A stretch of 5,443 nucleotides of DNA from Bacteroidales bacterium. Its GTDB lineage: Bacteria; Bacteroidota; Bacteroidia; Bacteroidales; UBA7960. The position numbers and the translations under genes were made by a program. The notes under the pieces are model-generated. The model had not been told where the DNA came from, searched no databases, and saw nothing but the letters and a program-made list of their open reading frames with translations. The stretch is taken from the NCBI GenBank assembly GCA_007131895.1, contig SLPR01000528.1, positions 1-5,443 on the forward strand, given 5' to 3'. Below, in pieces: positions 1 through 5,443 of the stretch; within the stretch, counting starts at the first letter, position 1; every line of letters begins with the position of its first letter.

Positions 1-615
1 AAGAACACCCAGATAAGGGCTCCCTTTTCAGGAGTGATTGTAGACTATATGGCCAATGAAGGAGAAAACTACTTCCTCAATTTCAACTTTGAACCCGGCT
101 ACTCCAACACCAGTGGTATTGTTCGTTTGATGCAGTTCAACCCGGTAAAAGTACAGGTGGATGTGAACGAAAAAGACCTGGCTCAGATTCACAAGGGGCT
201 AAAAGCCGTCATCGTGGTGGATGCCTTTCCTGGAGAGGAATTTATGGGTGAAATCAGCCTTATAAAACCCTATCTCTCCACCCGGTCGCGCACTTCGGCG
301 GTAGAAATCACCATCCCCAATCACGATATGCGCCTGAAGCCCGGCATGTTTGCACGGGCAAACATTCAGCTTCCCGAAAAAACTGAGGTATTTATCCCTA
401 TGGAGGCCATTTACCGCAACCCTGAAACAGATACCGAAATGGTATTTGTGGTGAAAAACAACACTGTACAGGCTCGTGAAGTAGAACGCATCAATGGTAT
501 CGGCGAAATGCTGGTGGTGACCGGTATTGAAAACGGCGATGAAATTATCATAGGAGGCAAAAACCGTGTACAGGACGGAGACAAGGTACGAATCGTAAAT
601 AATGGAGGAAAGTAA
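1..615 (+). CDS. RND efflux periplasmic adaptor (membrane fusion protein), C-terminal part
   Basis: The frame is open from base 1, so this is the last 204 residues of a longer gene that starts upstream; internal GTG or ATG codons near the left edge are not the real start. Family role: a periplasmic, inner-membrane-anchored adaptor that bridges an RND pump to a TolC-like outer-membrane channel. Visible in order are the second half of the lipoyl/barrel-sandwich domain (fragment residues 1-24, with the typical IRAPFSGVI strand), a beta-barrel domain (about 49-122, with the family motif LKPGMFA at 112-118), the linker IPMEAI at 132-137, and a membrane-proximal domain to the end. The N-terminal signal or lipoprotein anchor and the alpha-hairpin lie outside the window. 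The gene ends 2 nt before the pump gene, so the two are almost certainly co-transcribed and probably translationally coupled. The substrate cannot be read from this fragment. Confidence 0.93.
   Translation, partial: KNTQIRAPFSGVIVDYMANEGENYFLNFNFEPGYSNTSGIVRLMQFNPVKVQVDVNEKDLAQIHKGLKAVIVVDAFPGEEFMGEISLIKPYLSTRSRTSAVEITIPNHDMRLKPGMFARANIQLPEKTEVFIPMEAIYRNPETDTEMVFVVKNNTVQAREVERINGIGEMLVVTGIENGDEIIIGGKNRVQDGDKVRIVNNGGK
604..611 (+). promoter_or_regulatory. Shine-Dalgarno-like sequence for the RND pump gene
   Basis: GGAGGAAA lies inside the last codons of the adaptor gene, about 6 nt before the ATG at 618. It supports that start and coupling to the upstream gene. It is the only good purine-rich ribosome-binding match before a start in this window. 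It also encodes Gly-Gly-Lys, so coding constraint alone could explain it. Confidence 0.5.
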
Positions 616-617
616 GG

Positions 618-3600
618 ATGAATTTACCCCATAATTCAGTCAAAAGACCCACAACCACGCTGATGGTATTTATTGCGGTGATACTTTTTGGTATGGTGGC
701 CATCAAGATGCTCCCCCGCGATGTATTGCCCGAAATCGAATTTCCCACCCTCACCGTGGTAACCGTTTACCCCGGAGCTTCTGCCGAGGTGGTGGAAGAC
801 CAGGTAACGCGCCCCCTGGAAACAGTGCTGGCAGCCACCGAAAACCTGCGCTCCATACAATCGGTATCCAAGGAAAACGTCTCGTTTATCACCATGCGCT
901 TCAACTGGGGCGTGGATGTAAACGAAGCGTCCAACAGCGCACGCGACAACATTGAGCTGGTAAAACGACGTTTGCACCGCGATGTGCACCAGCCCGTTAT
1001 CCTGAAAGTAAACAGTGCCATGATACCGGTTATCGCTTACGGGATTCAGGCCACCGACAATTATTACAATTTGTACGACATTATTGAGGATGAAATCGCT
1101 ACCCCATTGCGCAAAGTGGAAGGGGTGGGAACGGTAGTAACCATTGGTGCCCCGCAAAGAGAAATCCGCGTGGAGGTTGACCCGCTGAAAATGGAGGCCT
1201 ATGGCCTGAGCGTTAGCCAGATTGCCAACACCCTGAAAGCCGAAAACCTGAGCATTCCCGGAGGAAATATCAAAGTGGGCAGCCGCGACTTCTCCATTAG
1301 TGTTACGGGAGAAATTGACCGTGTGAACGAAATCAACGACATTGTACTCCCTTCCCTTCTGGGAAAACCCGTGCGTATTCGCGACATAGCCAGGGTAACG
1401 GATGATTACAAAGAGAACAATGCTTACGCCCGCACAGGCGAAAAACGCTCTGTGGCTTTCTTCGTGCAAAAGCAATCGGGCACCAACACCCTGGAAGTAG
1501 CCGAGGCCGTAAGAGCCGAGATGGAACGGGTAATGGAATTCCTGCCCAAAGATGTGGAAGTGCTGGAGATTGTAGACAGCTCGGATATCGTGGTAAGGTC
1601 CATCAACAACCTTTCAAGCACCTTGTGGTGGGCAGGCTTTTTTGTGATGCTGGTGGTATTCATGTTTTTGCGCGAATGGCGATCCAGCCTTATCATTATG
1701 CTCACCATGCCGGTTTCACTCATTGCCGCATTCGTGTATATGTTCCTGGCCGGTTACAGCATCAACATCTTCTCGCTGATGTCCATTGTAATTGCTATTG
1801 GGATGGTGGTGGACAATGCCATCGTAGTATTGGAAAACATTACCCAGCACATGGAGAAGGGCAGCAAACCCAAACAGGCCGCCGTTTTTGGTGCCAGCGA
1901 AATGGGAATGGCCATCTCTGCCTCTACCCTTACCACCATCAGTGTATTCCTGCCTTTGCTTTTCATGGGCGGTATTGTAGGAGTATTGTTTAAGCAGCTG
2001 GCAGTACTTACCACCATTACCCTTATTGCATCGCTGATTACGGCTCTTTCCATCACCCCTATGCTGGCTTCACGCCTGCTCAAACCCATCACCCATGAAA
2101 GTAAGCCCAAAGGAAAGTTTTACCAGTGGAGTGAAAGTGTTTTTGAGGCCATGGAAGCTTTCTATAAGAAAACCCTGGGATGGGCCGTGTACCACAAGAC
2201 ATTTACCATTGTAACGGCTGTGTTGATTTTCGTCTTTACCCTTTTTGTGGGAAGCCGCATTGGTACCGACTATATTCCTGAATTTGACTCCGGCGACGTA
2301 AGTGTGCAGTTTGAGATGGAAATCGGCACCAGTGCCCGGGAAACCGAACGCATTGCCCGCCGCATAGAACGAATCATGCTGGAAGAAATCCCCGAAATGC
2401 AAAGCCAGTTTACCATCGTAGGTCAGACCGATGACGGAGCCCTTACCACTGTAGGATTCCAGGAAGGGAAAAACATCGGTTCGCTGGTATTGCGCATGGG
2501 CCGACCCGATGAGCGCGACCGCAGCGCCTGGGAAGCCGCCAATGCCGTTAGAAAACGCATTGAACAGGAAGTCCCCGAAGTGTCCAACTATACCGTACAC
2601 GGAGGCAGCCTCTTCTCCTCTGCCCTGCTGGGCAACGTAAAGCCCATTGAAGTGGAGATTACCGGGCACAATTTTGACCAGCTCAACGAAGTTGCATTGC
2701 GCATTGAGTCGGAATTACGTCAGATTGAAGGGCTTACCAACATAGAAAACACCATTGACCCCGGTAAAGCCGAATATGAAATCCGCGTAGACAAGGATAA
2801 GGCATCGGAGCTGGGACTCAACTCGGCCATGGTAGCCATGCAGGTGCGCCAGAGTATCTATGGTGCTGAAGCGGGGGAGTTCAGTGAAAGCGGCAACGAG
2901 TATGATATTGTTGTGCGTTATGCTCCTGAATTCAGAAATTCGCCCCAGGACCTGGGCAACATCATGATAAGCACCCTCACAGGCCAGAAGTTCCCTGTGC
3001 GTGAAATTGCTACTATTGAGCAAGTGCGAGGCCCCCTGGAGATTCGCCGCGAAGAGCAGCAGCGCATTGTTAAGGTTACCGCCGATCTGGATGGCATTTC
3101 ACTGGGCGAGGGAGCCATGCAAGTACAACAAATGCTGGAGCAGTTTCCCCATCAGCAGGGAATCGGTGTTGAGCTGGGTGGCCAGATTACCGATCAGGGT
3201 GACTCCTTCGCCAGCCTCAGGCTCATCTTCCTGGCAGGTATCCTGCTGGTTTACATGGTGATGGCTTCACAGTTTGAATCGCTCAAAGACCCGTTTATCA
3301 TCATATTTGCCATCCCCTTCTCTATCATTGGTATCGTTTGGGCCTTTGTAATTACCGGCCTTACCCTGAGCGTGGTAACCTTTATCGGCGCCATCATGTT
3401 GCTGGGTATCGTGGTAAACAACGGAATTGTGCTGGTAGACTATACCAACCTGCTGCGCAAACGGGGATACAAACTCATCGATGCCGTGCAGGAAGGTGGC
3501 CGCTCCAGGCTGCGCCCCGTATTGATGACCAGTTTCACCACCATCCTGGGTATGGTGCCCATGGCACTCTCCACAGGAATGGGTGCCGAGATGTGGTCAC

Positions 3601-3707
3601 CACTGGGCATCACTATCATCGGGGGACTGCTGGTATCAACCGTCATTACGCTGGTGCTGATACCGGTGATTTATACGGTGTTTAATTTGAGGGCGATTGG
3701 AGAGTAG
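618..3707 (+). CDS. RND-family efflux pump, inner-membrane permease subunit (AcrB/HAE1-like)
   Basis: A complete 1029-residue protein, the usual length for AcrB-type permeases. Family role: a trimeric proton-driven exporter that takes substrates from the periplasm or inner membrane and passes them through the adaptor to an outer-membrane channel. The duplicated RND layout is visible: TM1 about 14-31, a large periplasmic porter/docking domain, TM2-TM6 about 336-484, TM7 about 529-546, a second periplasmic domain, and TM8-TM12 about 868-1022. Early family motifs include YPGASAEVVEDQVTRPLE from residue 51. In TM4, GMVVDNAIVVLEN has Asp399 followed by Asn400, where AcrB has two Asp. In TM10, GIVVNNGIVLVDY has Asn934 where AcrB has Lys940. 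The TM11 Thr is kept (T971 in RLRPVLMTS). I recall such Asn variants in other Gram-positive and Bacteroidota RND pumps, so the protein is probably active. No CusA-like metal signature is evident; substrate unknown. The start at 618 follows the adaptor stop by 2 nt. Confidence 0.95.
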   Translation: MNLPHNSVKRPTTTLMVFIAVILFGMVAIKMLPRDVLPEIEFPTLTVVTVYPGASAEVVEDQVTRPLETVLAATENLRSIQSVSKENVSFITMRFNWGVDVNEASNSARDNIELVKRRLHRDVHQPVILKVNSAMIPVIAYGIQATDNYYNLYDIIEDEIATPLRKVEGVGTVVTIGAPQREIRVEVDPLKMEAYGLSVSQIANTLKAENLSIPGGNIKVGSRDFSISVTGEIDRVNEINDIVLPSLLGKPVRIRDIARVTDDYKENNAYARTGEKRSVAFFVQKQSGTNTLEVAEAVRAEMERVMEFLPKDVEVLEIVDSSDIVVRSINNLSSTLWWAGFFVMLVVFMFLREWRSSLIIMLTMPVSLIAAFVYMFLAGYSINIFSLMSIVIAIGMVVDNAIVVLENITQHMEKGSKPKQAAVFGASEMGMAISASTLTTISVFLPLLFMGGIVGVLFKQLAVLTTITLIASLITALSITPMLASRLLKPITHESKPKGKFYQWSESVFEAMEAFYKKTLGWAVYHKTFTIVTAVLIFVFTLFVGSRIGTDYIPEFDSGDVSVQFEMEIGTSARETERIARRIERIMLEEIPEMQSQFTIVGQTDDGALTTVGFQEGKNIGSLVLRMGRPDERDRSAWEAANAVRKRIEQEVPEVSNYTVHGGSLFSSALLGNVKPIEVEITGHNFDQLNEVALRIESELRQIEGLTNIENTIDPGKAEYEIRVDKDKASELGLNSAMVAMQVRQSIYGAEAGEFSESGNEYDIVVRYAPEFRNSPQDLGNIMISTLTGQKFPVREIATIEQVRGPLEIRREEQQRIVKVTADLDGISLGEGAMQVQQMLEQFPHQQGIGVELGGQITDQGDSFASLRLIFLAGILLVYMVMASQFESLKDPFIIIFAIPFSIIGIVWAFVITGLTLSVVTFIGAIMLLGIVVNNGIVLVDYTNLLRKRGYKLIDAVQEGGRSRLRPVLMTSFTTILGMVPMALSTGMGAEMWSPLGITIIGGLLVSTVITLVLIPVIYTVFNLRAIGE

Positions 3708-3718
3708 AGAAGAAAGAA

Positions 3719-3750
3719 TTGTTAATGGTTAATGGTAAATTGTTAATGGA
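3719..3750. repeat. Left heptamer array (TTGTTAA-type units)
   Basis: Four consecutive 7-nt units can be read: TTGTTAA (3719), TGGTTAA (3726), TGGTAAA (3733) and TTGTTAA (3740), then a partial TGGA. This is the reverse-complement orientation of the array at 3846-3901. It starts 11 bp after the pump stop codon. Bases 3719-3733 are a perfect 15-bp inverted match to 3845-3859, and 3743-3751 match 3826-3834 inverted over 9 bp. Confidence 0.8.
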
Positions 3751-3770
3751 TGCAGACAAGTGCGAAAGCA

Positions 3771-3805
3771 GTGACGAGAGAATAGAGAGAAAAGTGAAAA
3801 GAGAA
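3771..3805. repeat. Purine-rich degenerate 7-nt periodic stretch between the arrays
   Basis: Five heptamers can be laid out in phase: GTGACGA, GAGAATA, GAGAGAA, AAGTGAA and AAGAGAA. They are almost wholly purine on this strand, with the third position always G and the last always A. This is a weak, degenerate periodicity that could be chance in a low-complexity sequence, but it has the same 7-nt period as the arrays on both sides. No gene or RNA structure is evident here. Confidence 0.4.
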
Positions 3806-3845
3806 TAATTATCTATTAACCAACAATCCATTAATTTTCAATTAA

Positions 3846-3901
3846 TTAACCATTAACAACTAACAATTAACAACTAATAATTAACAATTAACAATTAGAA
3901 T
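3846..3901. repeat. Right heptamer array (TTAACAA-type units)
   Basis: Seven head-to-tail 7-nt units, all in register: TTAACCA, TTAACAA, CTAACAA, TTAACAA, CTAATAA, TTAACAA and TTAACAA, then a decayed eighth, TTAGAAT. The array ends one base before the ATG at 3903, so it forms the immediate leader of that gene. I recall AT-rich repeats of this TTAACAATTAAC kind between genes in several Bacteroidota genomes; this is memory, not a search. No TAnnTTTG promoter box is present in the gap 3708-3902. Confidence 0.85.
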
Positions 3902-3902
3902 T

Positions 3903-4208
3903 ATGCATATCATATACTGCACCTGCAACATAAGTGTTCAGGAACAATTACTGGAAGTCATCGAAGCGTGCAACATCCGCGAATACCAGGTGATCGACCA
4001 GGTAAAAGCCAAAAACAAAATGGCCGACCCCCGTTTCAACGACCCGGTGTGGCCCGGTTACAACTCAGCCATATTCATGCAGGTAAAAGAACCCGAAAAG
4101 GTTGAGCTGCTGGCCCAAAAGGTCAAAGCGTTTAATACCCATGCCTTTAACCCTGCCGAGCTGGTTACTTTCTGCGCGTGGCCTATGAGCCACTATTTCT
4201 TCGACTGA
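3903..4208 (+). CDS. PG0541-like RND transporter-associated small protein
   Basis: A 101-residue soluble protein with no signal peptide or membrane segment. Strand and helix patterns suggest a ferredoxin-like beta-alpha-beta-beta-alpha-beta fold, similar in outline to PII-type regulators: strand 2-8, helix 11-24, strand 27-36, strand 53-62, helix 64-78, strand 86-94. The central VWPGYNSAI segment (49-57) resembles the conserved WP..NSA block I recall from the PG0541 family, small proteins encoded beside RND pumps in Bacteroidota. Its place just after the pump gene agrees with that assignment. Its role is not established; a cytosolic sensor or regulator of the pump is an inference. It has four cysteines (C6, C8, C23, C91), including a CxC, and several histidines, so metal binding is conceivable. 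There is no Shine-Dalgarno sequence; the leader is the heptamer array. The ATG at 3903 is chosen because strand 1 begins immediately after it. Confidence 0.8.
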   Translation: MHIIYCTCNISVQEQLLEVIEACNIREYQVIDQVKAKNKMADPRFNDPVWPGYNSAIFMQVKEPEKVELLAQKVKAFNTHAFNPAELVTFCAWPMSHYFFD

Positions 4209-4267
4209 CAAGACTGACACACGCACAGTAGTACAGACCATTTTTTAACCTCAAAATTCCCAACACT

Positions 4268-5068
4268 ATGATCAAACATGAAATCAATCCCGGTTTTGAT
4301 AGCTTCAGATCTTTCATTTTAAATATCAGGGAAGTGTTTTCTGATTCAGGAACGACCATCCGCAACGGCCGCAATGAGGTAAAGCTTTTGGAGCAAAACG
4401 GGGTTAGGTTTTGTGTAAAATCATTTGGAAATCAAAATCCTCTTAACCGGCTAGTCTACAGCTTTATCAGACCCTCCAAGGCCAACCGTTCTTTCAATTA
4501 TGCGCTGAAAATTATGGATTTGGGAGTGAAGACTCCTGAACCTGTTGCTTTTGTTGAGTATTATGACAAAAACAGGGTGCTGCAAAACAGCTACTATATC
4601 AGTGTATACCTTGAGCACGACTTGAGTTTAAAACAAGCCTTTGACTTCGAGCTTTCCGATCGACTGGAATTGCTCTCTGGTTTCGCGCGCTTTGCCTGCA
4701 ACGAACTGCACAACAATGGGATACTGCACAAAGACCTCTCTGCATCCAATGTTTTGATCAAAAACAATCCGGAGGGAATTTACGAATTCTACCTGGTAGA
4801 TTTGAACCGTATGCGTTTCAGGAAAAATATCAGCTTCCGCAAACGCATGGCAAACCTCAAACGCATTAATGGCACTGCCATTTGCCTGGGTACCATTGCC
4901 CATTTTTACTCCCTTGAATTTCGGGGTGACCCGGCATGGGGAGCGCTGCAAATGGCAAAGGACAGAATCTCCTGGATGAAATACAGAAGGACAAAGAAAG
5001 GATTAAAAACTTCCCTCAAAGCTATAAAAAACATATTTGGATTTAAACCCGCAGTTCAACACAACTAA
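4268..5068 (+). CDS. Lipopolysaccharide kinase, InaA/KdkA/WaaP (Kdo kinase) family
   Basis: A 266-residue protein kinase-like fold of the type that phosphorylates inner-core sugars (Kdo or heptose) of lipopolysaccharide on the cytoplasmic face of the inner membrane. Visible motifs: a likely ATP-binding lysine, K51 in RFCVKSF; the SKANRSFNYA segment (70-79) followed by GVKTPEPVAFVEY, typical of this family; catalytic loop HKDLSASNVLI with H154, D156 as catalytic base and N161 as metal ligand; and D178-L179-N180 in place of DFG, followed by Arg as in KdkA-like enzymes. The NLKRING stretch and the very basic C-terminus (about 239-260) also fit, and the basic tail may help it sit at the membrane. 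There is no classical glycine-rich loop, as is common in this family. The acceptor sugar cannot be deduced. By eye it is more AT-rich than the pump gene. It begins 59 bp after the previous gene, with no recognisable promoter or Shine-Dalgarno sequence. Confidence 0.85.
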   Translation: MIKHEINPGFDSFRSFILNIREVFSDSGTTIRNGRNEVKLLEQNGVRFCVKSFGNQNPLNRLVYSFIRPSKANRSFNYALKIMDLGVKTPEPVAFVEYYDKNRVLQNSYYISVYLEHDLSLKQAFDFELSDRLELLSGFARFACNELHNNGILHKDLSASNVLIKNNPEGIYEFYLVDLNRMRFRKNISFRKRMANLKRINGTAICLGTIAHFYSLEFRGDPAWGALQMAKDRISWMKYRRTKKGLKTSLKAIKNIFGFKPAVQHN

Positions 5069-5106
5069 AAATAAATCAAAATAATAATAACCCTAATACT
5101 ACAACA

Positions 5107-5436
5107 ATGACCTATTCCGATGTACACAGACAAATACAGAGCATCATCAAAACCAAAATGAAGGTGCGCCATCATGCACCATCCTACACAGCCAACTTCA
5201 CCGACGATTACTTTATGTCGCCCTGGGAGGTTAATCTGCTGCTTTATTTTGTGGAAGACCAGTTTAACATACAGCTGGACACAAAACCCGACATGCGACT
5301 TTCCAGCATGAACCAGCTGGTTTCTATTGTGTACCGACACAAATCTGAATCAGTCCCTAAAGCGGGATCATTCCATCATTCATTCATTTACCCAAAAATT
5401 CAAATTTATGAACCGAGCCATGGCAATAACTTTTGA
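5107..5436 (+). CDS. Acyl-carrier-protein-like small protein with altered attachment motif
   Basis: A 109-residue protein starting 38 bp after the kinase gene, behind an AT-rich leader without a Shine-Dalgarno sequence. Residues about 5-78 resemble an acyl carrier protein: an N-terminal helix, a loop, then MSPWEVNLLLYFVEDQFNIQ, which matches the ACP helix II pattern (DSL..VEL...LEEEFGI), and a last helix around SSMNQLVSIVYRH. The conserved Asp-Ser-Leu of the phosphopantetheine site is not intact. Either S38 is the attachment serine in a Met-Ser-Pro context, or, aligned without a gap, Pro39 takes the serine's place. The last 25 or so residues look unlike an ACP and overlap a possible next start at 5408, so the true C-terminus is uncertain. 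Beside the kinase, an envelope-lipid or fatty-acyl role is plausible but unproven. It could instead be an unrelated helical protein. Confidence 0.6.
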   Translation: MTYSDVHRQIQSIIKTKMKVRHHAPSYTANFTDDYFMSPWEVNLLLYFVEDQFNIQLDTKPDMRLSSMNQLVSIVYRHKSESVPKAGSFHHSFIYPKIQIYEPSHGNNF

Positions 5437-5443
5437 CACACAC
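5408..5443 (+). CDS. Possible start of a next gene, truncated by the window end
   Basis: An ATG at 5408, with a second in frame at 5420, opens a frame that runs 12 codons to the window edge, reading MNRAMAITFDTH. The AT-rich, non-coding-looking sequence just before it resembles the leaders of the other genes here. Starting at 5420, the peptide MAITFDTH resembles the N-terminus I recall for DUF1640/CCDC90-type coiled-coil proteins, but eight residues are far too few for an assignment. It overlaps the end of the ACP-like frame by 17-29 nt. Confidence 0.3.
   Translation, partial: MNRAMAITFDTH

Larger units (their letters stand above)
3719..3859. repeat. Long-range inverted repeat formed by the two heptamer arrays
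   Basis: The 15-bp arms 3719-3733 and 3845-3859 are perfect reverse complements, and a second nested pair of 9 bp (3743-3751 with 3826-3834) lies inside. A transcript could fold into a long, AT-rich stem with a roughly 75-nt loop, and several pairing registers are possible because both arms are periodic. It could act as a weak end-of-transcript structure, but it lacks the GC-rich stem and U-tract of an intrinsic terminator. Confidence 0.55.

Noticed and set aside
636..1475. Long open frame (279 codons) on the minus strand inside the RND pump gene
   Set aside because: It lies wholly antisense to a clearly conserved pump gene, has no recognisable domain, and its His/Gly/Val-rich composition is typical of a shadow frame.
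1625..1993. 122-codon + strand frame overlapping the pump gene in another frame
   Set aside because: The sequence is His/Cys/Arg-rich and without motifs, while the pump frame here encodes conserved TM2-TM5.
2070..2669. 199-codon minus-strand frame inside the pump gene
   Set aside because: Antisense shadow of the well-supported pump reading frame; no family resemblance.
3708..3902. A CRISPR array, IS remnant or small RNA gene in the repeat-rich gap
   Set aside because: Units are 7 bp with no spacers, there is no transposase fragment or target duplication, and no compact GC-containing RNA fold is apparent.
4203..4219. Short direct repeat GACTGACA (two copies, 1 nt apart) at the stop codon of the PG0541-like gene
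   Set aside because: Two 8-bp copies only, partly coding, with no further units; could be an operator or slippage relic but is not distinguishable from chance.
4209..4267. Possible promoter or terminator between the PG0541-like gene and the kinase gene
   Set aside because: There is a T-run at about 4240-4246, but I see no stable GC-rich hairpin before it and no TAnnTTTG box, so neither call is supported.
5065..5340. 91-codon minus-strand frame antisense to the ACP-like gene
   Set aside because: No motif or family likeness; the + strand frame has an ACP-like helix pattern, co-directional neighbours and ordinary spacing.

Overview
The window reads as a piece of a Bacteroidota chromosome, probably a Bacteroidales/Marinilabiliales-like lineage. 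The evidence is indirect. The RND pump proteins resemble Bacteroidota versions, and a small gene of a type I know beside Porphyromonas gingivalis-type RND pumps (PG0541-like) follows directly. The last three starts have AT-rich leaders without Shine-Dalgarno sequences, and the largest intergenic gap is filled with TTAACAA-type heptamers. All recognisable genes are on the + strand.

Region 1 (1-3707) is an efflux operon. It holds the C-terminal 204 residues of a periplasmic adaptor (membrane fusion protein), then, after a 2-nt gap, a complete 1029-residue RND inner-membrane pump. The adaptor would link the pump to a TolC-like outer-membrane channel; no channel gene is visible, and it probably lies upstream with the start of the adaptor gene. 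The pump's proton-relay residues depart from the AcrB pattern.

Region 2 (3708-3902) is a 195-bp gap with no gene, no recognisable Bacteroidota promoter and no classical terminator. It carries two oppositely oriented arrays of an AT-rich 7-bp repeat, able to form a long-range inverted repeat, around a purine-rich stretch that also has a 7-nt periodicity. The right-hand array runs up to the start codon of the next gene.

Region 3 (3903-4208) encodes a 101-residue protein that fits the PG0541-type RND-associated family and has a ferredoxin-like beta-alpha-beta-beta-alpha-beta pattern. It is the most likely functional companion of the pump.

Region 4 (4268-5443) seems to start a different locus: an InaA/KdkA/WaaP-type lipopolysaccharide kinase, a small acyl-carrier-protein-like protein whose usual Asp-Ser-Leu attachment motif is not intact, and possibly the first codons of another gene. 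Together they suggest envelope lipid or glycolipid modification, but the window stops too early to identify the pathway. I see no RNA genes, CRISPR array, insertion sequence or attachment site. The RND operon is ordinary for the phylum; the less ordinary parts are the heptamer-filled gap, the cysteine-containing RND companion and the degenerate ACP-like gene.
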